A DNA stretch of 64,000 nucleotides from Mesorhizobium sp. Pch-S (GTDB lineage: Bacteria; Pseudomonadota; Alphaproteobacteria; Rhizobiales; Rhizobiaceae): NCBI RefSeq assembly GCF_004136315.1, contig NZ_CP029562.1:3681501-3745500 (forward strand), written 5' to 3'. The position numbers were made by a program, and so were the translations under genes. Positions 55,345-64,000 of the stretch are shown here, one piece after another. Position 1 is the stretch's first letter, and each line of letters starts with the position of its first letter. Below the pieces are notes generated by a model that saw only the letters and a program-made list of their open reading frames with translations, had not been told where the DNA came from and made no database searches.

Positions 55345-55772
55345 TGCAAACACTGGCGGCGACCATGGCTCTTGCTGCGCCCTTCATGCTGACCGGCGAA
55401 AAGGGGATGTTCCATCTGCCCGATGCGAGCGAAGTGCGGCTGCAGGATATCAGCCGTGCCGCGCACGAAGACGATTGGCCGTTCTCTGTCTCGTCGGGCT
55501 ATCTCGGATGCGTGTGGAGTGCCGGGCACAAGACCGTTTCGTTCGTGGAGAAGCGCGCATCACCTGGCGAAGAGAACGCGAACGATCCGCGGGTCGTCAT
55601 CGTTACGACCGATCCTTTCCAACTCACCTTGCTTAACATGGCCAACCGCGACCTTTTCGCACCGGCGGACTCGGTGGAGACGCTGATCAAACGTGTCGCG
55701 CCTTTCGAAACACTCGGCGAGAAACTCTGCGACCAGCCGCAAGGCGCGCGCATCGGCGACGGCGAACTCTAG
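55344..55772 (+). CDS. Uncharacterised protein embedded in the sarcosine oxidase operon
   Basis: A 142-residue protein whose ATG overlaps the soxB stop (TGATG), so it is translationally coupled. It has a short hydrophobic N-terminus (AATMALAAPFML) and an unremarkable mixed body with SSGYLGCVWSAGHKT and VVIVTTDPFQLTLLNMA. I recognise no family. It lies 11 bases before soxD. A role in sarcosine oxidase assembly, cofactor insertion or formaldehyde handling is a plausible guess only. Confidence 0.75.
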   Translation: MQTLAATMALAAPFMLTGEKGMFHLPDASEVRLQDISRAAHEDDWPFSVSSGYLGCVWSAGHKTVSFVEKRASPGEENANDPRVVIVTTDPFQLTLLNMANRDLFAPADSVETLIKRVAPFETLGEKLCDQPQGARIGDGEL

Positions 55773-55783
55773 GATCAAAGACA

Positions 55784-56080
55784 ATGCTTCTCATCCGCTG
55801 CCCCTATTGCGAGGAAGAGCGTCCGGAACTCGAATTCCGCAACGCCGGCGAGGCGCATATCGCGCGCCCGACCGATATCGCCGCCATCAGCGACGATGAT
55901 TTCGAAAAGTTCTTCTTCATCCGCGCGAACCCCAAGGGGATCATCTACGAGCGCTGGCGGCACGTGCACGGCTGCGCTCGTTTCTTCAACGCGGTGCGCG
56001 ACACTGTCAGCGACAAGTTCGTGATGACCTACAAGGCAGGCGAGCCGAAGCCAACCAAGCTGCCCGGAGTTTCCAAATGA
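55784..56080 (+). CDS. soxD: Sarcosine oxidase delta subunit
   Basis: A 98-residue zinc-binding subunit. Zinc ligand candidates are C6 and C9 (RCPYCEE) and the H62/C64 pair in HVHGCARFF; the delta subunit binds zinc in known structures of the complex. Its stop overlaps the soxA start by four bases (ATGA). Confidence 0.94.
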   Translation: MLLIRCPYCEEERPELEFRNAGEAHIARPTDIAAISDDDFEKFFFIRANPKGIIYERWRHVHGCARFFNAVRDTVSDKFVMTYKAGEPKPTKLPGVSK

Positions 56081-59059
56081 GCGGCGCCTTTCGCATCAGC
56101 AATGCCGGCCGGTTGATACCTGCCAGGACTGCCCGCTTCAGTTTCGATGGCAAGGCCTATACCGGTGTCGAGGGCGATACGCTGGCTTCAGCGCTGCTCG
56201 CCAACGGCGTGCATCTGGTCGGCCGCTCGTTCAAATATCACCGCCCGCGTGGCTTCCTGTCCGCCGGAGCGGAAGAACCGAACGCGCTGGTGGAAATTGC
56301 TCGCGACAGCGCCCGCAAGACGCCCAATGTGCGGGCCACGGTACAGGAGCTCTATGACGGGCTGTCGGCCAAGTCGCAGAACCGCTGGCCATCGCTGTCC
56401 TTCGACGTGGGTGCGGTCAACGACGTGGCCTCGCCCTTCTTTTCGGCAGGCTTCTACTACAAGACCTTCATGTGGCCGAAGTCGGCCTGGAAGAACCTCT
56501 ACGAACCGAACATCCGCTCGGCCGCCGGCCTCGGCGTGGCGCCGGACCAGCCGGATCCCGACCACTATTCGTCGCGCTTCGCACATTGCGATGTGCTGGT
56601 GCTCGGGGGCGGTGCTGCCGGACTTGCCGCCGCGCTTGCGGCGGCGGAAACCGGCGTGCGTGTCATCATTGCCGACGAGCAGGCCGAATTCGGCGGTGCG
56701 CTGCGTTTCGAAAGCGGTGCACGCATCGAAGGCCAGGGCGGCTGGACCTGGGCACAGGACGCCGTGGCCAGGCTGAAAAGCATGGGCAATGTGCGGGTGC
56801 TGCCACGCACCACGGCTTTCGGCTACTACGCGCAGAACTTCATCGGCCTGGTGGAGCGCGTCAGCGACCATCTGGCTGATCCCGGTCACGACATCCCGCG
56901 CGAGCGGCTGTGGCAGGTGCGCGCCAAACGGGTTGTGCTCGCCACCGGCGCGATCGAGCGTCACATGGTGTTTGCCGACAATGATCGTCCGGGCGTGATG
57001 CTGGCATCCGCCGCGCGAACCTATCTCAACCACTATGGTGTCGCGGTCGGCCGCAATGTCGGTGTCTATACGGCGAACGATTCCGCCTATGCCGCGGCGA
57101 TCGACCTGAAGAAGGCCGGCGTCAATGTCGCGGCCATCGTCGATCTGCGCGACAATCCTTCCGGCACGTTGATCGACCAGGCGCGCGCCGCCGGCATCGA
57201 GATCCATGACGGCCGCGCGGTCACACGTGTCGGCGGCAAGCTGCGCGTCTCGTCCATGACCGTGCAGCCGAAGAACGGTGGCGGCGAGCGTACGATCGCC
57301 ATCGACGCGCTGCTGATGTCGGCTGGCTGGACGCCGTCGGTGCATCTGTTCTCGCAATCGCGCGGCAAGGTCGCCTTCAACGAAGACAAGCGTTTCGTGC
57401 CCGGAACCTACGCGCAGGATTGCGTGTCGGTCGGCGCGTGCAACGGCACCGACGGTCTCGCTGCTTCGATCGACGAGGCCTATGCTGCGGGTGCCAAGGC
57501 TGCAAAGGAGACTGGCGGCAAGGCCGCCAAGGCTGGCAAGCCGAAGGTCGACGCCGACGAAATCTGGTCGCGCGGCATGCTGGGTTCCGCTCCGGGCGCC
57601 GGCCCGGACACGACGGTGAAGGCCTTCGTCGATTTCCAGAACGACGTCACCGCCAAGGACATCCGCCAGGCGGTGCGCGAAGGCATGCGCTCGATCGAAC
57701 ATGTCAAGCGCTTCACCACCAACGGCATGGCGACCGACCAGGGCAAGACCTCCAACATGCACGGCCTGGCGATCGCTGCCGACATGCTGGGGAAAGCCAT
57801 CCCGGAAGTGGGCCTCACCACGTTCCGTGCGCCCTATACGCCGGTCACCTTCGGCGCCATCATTTCGCATGCACGCGGGCCATTGTTCGACCCGACGCGC
57901 CGCACGCCGATGTATGGCTGGGCCGAACAGCATGGCGCCGTGTTCGAGGATGTCGGGCAATGGAAACGCGCCTGGTATTTCCCGCGCTCCGGGGAAGACA
58001 TGCACGCGGCCGTAAACCGCGAATGTGTCGCGGTGCGCAAGACGGCAGGTCTTTTCGACGCGTCCACGCTGGGCAAGATCGAAGTGGTCGGGCCCGATGC
58101 CGCCAAGTTCATGGAATTGCTCTACACCAATCCGTGGGAGAAGCTGGAAGTCGGCCGCTGCCGCTATGGCATCATGCTGCGCGAGGACGGGTTCATCTAT
58201 GACGACGGCGTGGTTGGCCGCTTGGCCGCCGACCGTTTCCACGTGACGACGACGACGGGTGGTGCCGCCCGCGTCATGAACCACATGGAAGACTATCTCC
58301 AGACCGAGTTCCCGCATCTCAACGTCTGGCTGACCTCGATTTCCGAGCAGTGGGCGGTGATCGCGGTACAGGGGCCGAAGTCGCGCGACATCATCGCGCC
58401 GCTGGTCGAAGGCATCGACATGTCCGACGAGGCCATGCCGCATATGTCGGTGCGCGAAGGCAGCATCTGCGGCGTTCCGACCCGCCTGTTCCGCATGTCG
58501 TTCACCGGTGATCGCGGCTTCGAGGTCAATGTGCCGGCCGATTACGGCCAGGCCGTCTGGGAGGCCCTTTGGGCCGAGGGCCAGAAGCATGGCGCCGCGG
58601 CCTACGGCACCGAGGCCATGCACGTGCTGCGCGCCGAGAAGGGTTACATCATCGTCGGCCAGGATACGGACGGCACCGTCACGCCGAATGACGCCGGTCT
58701 CGACTGGGCGGTCGGCAAGAAGAAGACCGACTTCGTCGGCATCCGCGGCCTGACGCGGCCAGACCTCGTCGCCAAGGGCCGCAAGCAGCTCGTCGGTCTC
58801 AGGACCAAGGACCCAAAGATCGTTCTGGAGGAAGGCGCACAGGTCGTCGACAATCCCAACCAGCCGATCCCGATGAAGATGATCGGCCATGTCACGTCGA
58901 GCTACTGGTCGGAAAATTGCGGCCGCTCGATCGCGTTGGGCCTGGTTGCCGGCGGACGTGACCGTACAGGTGAAACACTCTATGTGCCGATGCCGGACAA
59001 GGTGATTGAAGTGGAAGTCACCGGCATGGTGTTCTTCGATGAAAAGGGAGAGCGCCTCA

Positions 59060-59067
<8 letters not shown>
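56077..59067 (+). CDS. soxA: Sarcosine oxidase alpha subunit
   Basis: A 996-residue subunit. Its N-terminal third contains a 2Fe-2S-ferredoxin-like segment, followed near residue 175 by an NAD/FAD-type GGGAAGLAAA motif and, from about residue 600, a folate-binding GcvT-like domain that receives the methylene group. Size and domain order match SoxA of Rhizobium and Corynebacterium enzymes. It ends eight bases inside the soxG gene. Confidence 0.95.
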
Positions 59068-59925
<858 letters not shown>

Positions 59926-59976
59926 GTTGCTGTTCCGGCGATCACCCGTCGCTGAACCGTGCTCGCGATCCAAAGA

Positions 59977-60008
59977 AAAAGGGCGGCTGGATATCCAGCC
60001 GCCCTTTT
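59977..60008. terminator. Bidirectional intrinsic terminator
   Basis: A perfect 32-base palindrome with arms AAAAGGGCGGCTGGAT and ATCCAGCCGCCCTTTT lies between the convergent small genes at 59716-59925 and 60039-60254, with A- and T-runs on the two sides as expected for termination in both directions. Confidence 0.92.
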
Positions 60009-60038
60009 GCCGTCAGCGTGTAAGGGAGGGGGGATGCC

Positions 60039-60254
60039 TTACCGGATGGACGGCATGGTCCACGGGCTGCCCTCAACGCCGAGGCGCGGGCCGTTGGTGG
60101 TCTTGCCCTGTTCGATCGAGCCGGTCGACGAATAGTCGACGTTACCGGCGGTCTGGGCATGAGTGGTGGGGGCATGGGTCTTCACGGTTTCGCCAGCGAA
60201 GGCGGCGTCCGAAAGGGCAACCAGGGCGGCGAGGGCAAGAGCTGTCGTTTTCAT
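60039..60254 (-). CDS. Small secreted protein of unknown function
   Basis: A 71-residue protein with a short Sec signal (TALALAALVALSDAAFA, cleavage before GETV) and a 50-residue polar mature chain rich in Thr, Gly and Ser. It resembles the small exported proteins found in Mesorhizobium genomes, but I cannot place it in a family. The promoter region to its right contains three palindromes. Confidence 0.7.
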   Translation of the reverse strand: MKTTALALAALVALSDAAFAGETVKTHAPTTHAQTAGNVDYSSTGSIEQGKTTNGPRLGVEGSPWTMPSIR

Positions 60255-60588
60255 CGACTTTCTCCGGTTCGAGATCTGAATTCAATTTCCGTACATGTAC
60301 GTTGCATCGCACATGTATGCCCGCCCCAGCAAAAGTTCAAGAGAAAATTGTACGTGTACGAAAAATTTTTTGAGGATTTTTGAAGCACCGCCGTCGACGT
60401 GACGTGCATGTCCTTGCCAAGCCCTTGAAAGGACTGGCCGAAAATTGCCGGGACATGATTGACTGGTGCGGTTTGTCGCAGGCGCCTGCAACAGCCTTGC
60501 CGCAACGTCACGAAGCCAGAAAGCCTCGCGGCGAGGTTGACCGCAACTTCGGTCTCATTGTGCCGTCAAGAGCCATGCGACCGCCGCT
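60255..60588. promoter_or_regulatory. Noncoding region with three TACRTGTA-like palindromes
   Basis: About 330 bases between the small secreted protein gene (minus) and the end of the TetR gene. GTACATGTAC is at 60291-60300, ACATGTAT at 60311-60318 and GTACGTGTAC at 60350-60359, about 20 and 39 bases apart. A minus-strand TTGAAC with 17 bases to TACATG is a possible promoter. Nothing else is recognised. Confidence 0.5.
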
Positions 60589-61236
60589 TCAGCACTTCTT
60601 GGGAGGCTGATCCCCAAGGGGAGGAATATCCTGGCCCTGCAGGGCTGCCAGCCCGAATTCGCACATCCGTTTCACGAAAGCCTGCTGGTCGCCGAAATGG
60701 TAGAAGGGGAAAGTAATCAGCAGCGAGATCGTGCCGTGCCCGGTCGCCCACAACATGGTGGCGATGGCGTGGGGATCACCCTTCAGCTTGCCGGCGGCGA
60801 CGCAGGCTTCGACGCGGTCGATGAGCAATTTCATCGCCGGGTTTTCCTCGTCGAGCTTTTCGAACGAACGGCCTTCAGGCAGCTTCGTCTTCTCGGTCAT
60901 GAAGACGGTGCGGTATTCATTCGGATTGCCAAGGCCGAATGCCGCATACTCGGTCATGACCGCACGCAACGCATCGATCGGATCATCGGGAGCGTTCTGC
61001 TCTATGCGTCTGGCCAGTATCTGGAAGGCATCTTCGGCCAGCGCAAACAGGATGTCCTGTTTGTCGGCGAAGTAGGAATAGACCGACATTGGCGCATAGC
61101 CGACCATCTTGGCCAGCTTTCGGATGGTCAAACCCTCGTAGCCTTCCTCCTGTACCAGCTTGTGAGCTGCGGCCACGAGTTCCGATCGCAATGCCGCCTT
61201 TTGTTGTTCACGGCGTGTTTGCGCATTCTGGGGCAA
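60589..61236 (-). CDS. TetR/AcrR family transcriptional regulator
   Basis: A 215-residue TetR-type repressor. The N-terminal helix-turn-helix contains LTIRKLAKMVGYAPMSVYSYF at about residues 36-56 (within 20-residue limits, core LAKMVGYAPMSVYSYF); the C-terminal domain would bind the effector. It lies about 110 bases downstream of the acyl-CoA-type operon in the same direction and may control it, but no operator is proven. Confidence 0.92.
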   Translation of the reverse strand: MPQNAQTRREQQKAALRSELVAAAHKLVQEEGYEGLTIRKLAKMVGYAPMSVYSYFADKQDILFALAEDAFQILARRIEQNAPDDPIDALRAVMTEYAAFGLGNPNEYRTVFMTEKTKLPEGRSFEKLDEENPAMKLLIDRVEACVAAGKLKGDPHAIATMLWATGHGTISLLITFPFYHFGDQQAFVKRMCEFGLAALQGQDIPPLGDQPPKKC

Positions 61237-61285
61237 TCTTGTTGCCTTTCTTTTTTTGTTTTGCTCCCATTCCCCTCACCTTGGC

Positions 61286-61313
61286 AGTATATACCCAGTA
61301 CAGTCATCCGCAA
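61286..61313 (-). promoter_or_regulatory. Candidate promoter of the TetR gene
   Basis: On the minus strand a -35-like TTGCGG (61308-61313) and a -10-like TATACT (61286-61291) are 16 bases apart, about 50 bases upstream of the TetR start. Two CAGTA repeats, one helical turn apart, overlap the -10. Pattern only; alphaproteobacterial promoters vary. Confidence 0.4.
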
Positions 61314-61348
61314 GATATCGTTGGGGAAATTGCCTTCCAGGACCTTAC

Positions 61349-62131
61349 TCAAATGGCTCCAATGCCACCATCGACGGCAAGAGAATGGCCGGTCATGAAG
61401 GTGTTTTTGGGATCGGCGGCGAAAAGCATCGCCTCGATGATCTCCGGCACCTCGCCAACGCGTTTCATCGGCACGCCGCGCGTCAGTTCCGACAGGGCCA
61501 AGGTTTCCGGTGCGCCTGACAACTTCACGAAGTCATCGACCATTTTTGTGCGCGTATGCGCCGGACATATGGCATTCACTCTGATCCCCTTGACGGCATA
61601 TTCGGCGGCTGCCGATTTGGTAAGACCGACGACACCGTGTTTCGCAGCGGCATAGACTGAAAGCTTCGGTGCTCCGACCAGTCCTGCCACAGATGCAATG
61701 TTGACGATCGCACCGCCTTTGCCACCCGCCTTGAATTGCCGCTCCATCTGCGGGATCTGGTATTTCATGGCGTAGAACACGCCGAGCAGGTCGATTTCCA
61801 GGATGCGGCGCGCCTCATCCGAAGGAACCTGCGGCAGCCGCACGAAGCTCTGCGCGACGCCGGCATTGTTGACGGCGACGTCGAGCCTGCCGAACCGTTC
61901 GACGGCAAGCTTCACCAAGGCTTCCGAGAGCGTTTCGTCGGCTACGTTGCCGGCCAGCGTTGCCGTTTCAGCGTCGAGGCTCCCAGCAAGGTTCTGCAGC
62001 GCGTCGCCGTCGAGGTCGGAGAGGATCAGCCGGGCGCCTTCGGCGGCGAAGCCTTTGGCCGCACCTTGACCGAGGCCGCCAGTGGCGCCCGTGATGAGCA
62101 CCGTCGCTCCGTCGAAACGGCCCATGGTCAT
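61349..62131 (-). CDS. Short-chain dehydrogenase/reductase
   Basis: A 260-residue classical SDR with TGATGGLG, NNAGVAQ and catalytic YAAAKHG near residue 163. The ATG at 62131 overlaps the upstream gene's stop by four bases; the longer reading of this frame is unsupported. In this context it likely acts on an acyl-CoA or related hydroxy intermediate. It is the last gene of the operon. Confidence 0.92.
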   Translation of the reverse strand: MTMGRFDGATVLITGATGGLGQGAAKGFAAEGARLILSDLDGDALQNLAGSLDAETATLAGNVADETLSEALVKLAVERFGRLDVAVNNAGVAQSFVRLPQVPSDEARRILEIDLLGVFYAMKYQIPQMERQFKAGGKGGAIVNIASVAGLVGAPKLSVYAAAKHGVVGLTKSAAAEYAVKGIRVNAICPAHTRTKMVDDFVKLSGAPETLALSELTRGVPMKRVGEVPEIIEAMLFAADPKNTFMTGHSLAVDGGIGAI

Positions 62132-63162
62132 TTTCCTTTTTCGATCAGTTGTATGGCAAGATGGGCAAGCAGCTTGACCGCATCGGCATAGATCTTCGCC
62201 TTGGCCGGATTGGAAGCGTTGCCGTCCAGGGCGCGTTTGTAGACGCCCTGACAGATCGCCGCGAGCCGGAAGAAGGAGAAGGCAAGCAGGAATGTCCAGT
62301 TGTCGATGCCGTCCAGGCCGCGGCGACGGCAATAGGAGGCGACATAGTCTTCTTCCGACGGCAGTCCGGCTGCTGCGCGATCGATGCCGCCGAGCCCCTT
62401 GAAGCCGGACTGATGCGGCAGACGCCACTGCATGCATTGGTAAGCGATGTCGGCAAAGGGATGGCCGAGTGTCGACAGTTCCCAGTCGAGCACCGCAATG
62501 ACATCGGCGCGCGCCTGTGCAAACATCATGTTGTCCAGCCGGTAGTCGCCATGCACGAGAGCGAGCTGGCCGTCGTCGGCAGGCTTGTTGGCCTCCAGCC
62601 AGATGATCAGGGTTTCCATCTCGGCATTGGGTTCGGTTTCGGAGGCGCGATATTGGCTCGCCCAGCGCCCGAGCTGCCGTTCGAAATAGTTTCCGGGCTT
62701 GCCGTAGTCGGCGAGACCGACCATCTCGATGTCGACATTGTGGAGCGCCGCCAGCGTGGCGTTCATCGCGTCATAGATCGCCACCCGTTCTTGCCCACTC
62801 GAGGCCTCGGGCAGGGCCGGATCCCAGAAGATCCGGCCGTCGACAAAGGTCATGACGTAGAACATGCGTCCGATCGGCGAATCTTCGTCGGACAGATGCA
62901 GCATGCGGGGCACCGGAACATCTGTTTCGGCCAATGCCTGCATGACGCGGAACTCGCGGTCGACCTGGTGCGCCGATTTCAGCAACTGCCCGGGCGGCTT
63001 GGCTCGCAGCACATAACGACCGCTTGCCGCGGTCAGCAGATAGGTTGGATTGGACTGGCCCGATTTGAACTTCTCGATCGACTGCAGCTTTGAGAAGCCA
63101 TGAATTTTCTGCTCCAGATAGGGAGCAAGCAGTGTGGCATCGAGCGTGTTCGGGTCGGTCAT
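62128..63162 (-). CDS. Aminoglycoside-phosphotransferase-fold protein (ACAD10/11-like kinase domain)
   Basis: A 344-residue kinase-like protein. The Brenner motif is HGDYRLDNMMF, followed by the metal-binding VLDWELSTLG; the N-terminal GQSNPTYLL segment is the nucleotide loop. Such proteins, unlike antibiotic-resistance kinases, are often found with acyl-CoA dehydrogenases and MaoC and correspond to the kinase domain of ACAD10/11. It overlaps both neighbours by four bases. Confidence 0.9.
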   Translation of the reverse strand: MTDPNTLDATLLAPYLEQKIHGFSKLQSIEKFKSGQSNPTYLLTAASGRYVLRAKPPGQLLKSAHQVDREFRVMQALAETDVPVPRMLHLSDEDSPIGRMFYVMTFVDGRIFWDPALPEASSGQERVAIYDAMNATLAALHNVDIEMVGLADYGKPGNYFERQLGRWASQYRASETEPNAEMETLIIWLEANKPADDGQLALVHGDYRLDNMMFAQARADVIAVLDWELSTLGHPFADIAYQCMQWRLPHQSGFKGLGGIDRAAAGLPSEEDYVASYCRRRGLDGIDNWTFLLAFSFFRLAAICQGVYKRALDGNASNPAKAKIYADAVKLLAHLAIQLIEKGK

Positions 63163-63638
63163 GCGTCCTGCGCTTCGGGCTCCACGAAGGTCAGTGTCAG
63201 CCAGCGCGCGGTGAGCGCGGGCTTCAGCGAGCCTTCGATCTCGATGGTCACGTCATGTGCAGTCTGTACCCAGCCGGACGGCCGTGCCTTGACGTCAGCC
63301 AGCACGAAACGGGTACGAATGCGGGCGCCGGTCTTGACCGGGGCCAGGAACCGCACTTCGTCGAAGCCGTGATTGACACCCATCTTGCCCTTTGCAAGCG
63401 GCGGCAGGGTTTCGAACGTCATGGCCGAGAGCAGCGACAGGGTGAGGAACCCGTGTGCGATGGTGCCGCCGAACGGCGCTTCCGCAGCGGCACGCTCCGG
63501 ATCGCAATGAATGAACTGATGATCGTCGGTCGCGTCGGCGAACTGGTCTATCATGGTCTGCGTCACCACGCGCCAGGGCGAGAGGCCGACTTCCTTGCCG
63601 ACATTGGCGAGCAATACTTCGAGGCTGATGGGTTGCAC
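63159..63638 (-). CDS. MaoC-like acyl-CoA hydratase
   Basis: A 159-residue hot-dog-fold protein. The catalytic pair, D39 and H44, is visible in the FADATDDHQFIHCD motif, which corresponds to TGDxNPxH of MaoC. The GTG at 63638 with AGGAG upstream is the likely start; ATG at 63668 is an alternative. It probably hydrates a 2-enoyl-CoA. It overlaps the phosphotransferase gene by four bases. Confidence 0.9.
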   Translation of the reverse strand: MQPISLEVLLANVGKEVGLSPWRVVTQTMIDQFADATDDHQFIHCDPERAAAEAPFGGTIAHGFLTLSLLSAMTFETLPPLAKGKMGVNHGFDEVRFLAPVKTGARIRTRFVLADVKARPSGWVQTAHDVTIEIEGSLKPALTARWLTLTFVEPEAQDA

Positions 63639-63664
63639 GGATATCTCCTGGCGCCGTCGCGGCT

Positions 63665-64000
63665 TCATTCCTTGAACAGGGTCAGGCCGTGCTGCACCGA
63701 TTGACCGCCATCGATCGGCAGGATCGCGCCGGTGACATAGCTGCCAGCCCGGCTGCACAAATAGAGCGTGGCGCCGCCAATGTCATCCGGCTGCCCGATG
63801 CGGCCGATGGGAACATGGCCGCCGACATGCCTGGCCTGTTCCTCCGTGCCGGTGGCAAAGGCTGTCATGCGGCTCTGGAACGGTCCGGGGGCAAAGGCGT
63901 TGACGGTGATGCGCCGGGCGGCAAGTTCTATCGCCAGCGTGCGGGTCAGGTGGTGAACGGCGCCTTTGGAAGCCGTATAGGAGTAGGCGTCGTCCGCCAG
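63665..64000 (-). CDS. Short-chain dehydrogenase/reductase, C-terminal fragment
   Basis: Only about 110 residues are in the window; the gene runs off the right edge. The visible part includes the catalytic YSYTASKGAVHHL segment, AARRITVNAFAPGPF and the C-terminal YVTGAILPIDGGQS. It is the first visible gene of the acyl-CoA-type operon, upstream of MaoC. Confidence 0.9.
   Translation of the reverse strand: MADDAYSYTASKGAVHHLTRTLAIELAARRITVNAFAPGPFQSRMTAFATGTEEQARHVGGHVPIGRIGQPDDIGGATLYLCSRAGSYVTGAILPIDGGQSVQHGLTLFKE

Overview
The window looks like chromosomal DNA of a Rhizobiales alphaproteobacterium, most likely a Mesorhizobium or close relative. That inference rests on the GC-rich codon use, the density of sugar ABC transporters with FCD-type GntR regulators, a soxBDAG sarcosine oxidase operon, a ubiE-ubiB-coaBC block, a DUF992 protein and two families of palindromic intergenic repeats that I recognise from rhizobia. 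No plasmid, phage or transposase gene and no CRISPR array was seen.

Positions 1-26.7 kb form a carbohydrate-catabolism supercluster. A minus-strand operon (11714 down to 4743) encodes a GntR regulator, an acetoacetate-decarboxylase-family protein, a 2-hydroxyacid dehydrogenase, a Gfo/Idh/MocA oxidoreductase, a TIM-barrel sugar isomerase, two SDRs and a zinc alcohol dehydrogenase. A second GntR gene and a ribose-type ABC transporter (SBP, ATPase, permease, then a GMC oxidoreductase cut by the window edge) follow on the same strand. Divergently, the plus strand carries an enolase-superfamily dehydratase, a second ribose-type ABC transporter and an L-rhamnose mutarotase. A third unit (23916 down to 17318) has a family-1 SBP, two MalF/MalG-type permeases, an IlvD/Edd dehydratase broken by a one-base frameshift, a DapA-like lyase and a third GntR regulator. 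It is divergent from a MalK-type ATPase and a GMC oxidoreductase. The substrates are not determinable from sequence. The gene types suggest oxidation, dehydration and cleavage of sugars or sugar acids.

Positions 26.9-33.7 kb hold housekeeping and miscellaneous genes: 3-methyladenine glycosylase, a YcbK-like DUF882 protein with a long unexplained tail, tRNA-Ser(GGA), msrA, a BMP-family nucleoside-binding protein with a structured leader, a GNAT, a VOC protein, an anti-sigma-like membrane protein and slyX. Positions 33.9-42.6 kb are a nucleoside uptake and salvage region: ABC ATPase and two permeases, cdd, purine nucleoside phosphorylase, deoA, then upp and add on the other strand, with an aspartic protease between.

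Positions 42.7-53.1 kb contain ubiE, ubiB, coaBC, an MFS transporter, a DUF4139 protein, a DUF992 protein, a TPR lipoprotein, rpsU and an SDR gene that also carries a one-base frameshift. A possibly acquired HEAT-like protein follows. Positions 54.1-59.6 kb are the sarcosine oxidase operon, which carries an extra uncharacterised gene between soxB and soxD. The right end has two small proteins, a TetR regulator and an acyl-CoA-type operon (SDR, phosphotransferase-like, MaoC, SDR) that runs off the window.
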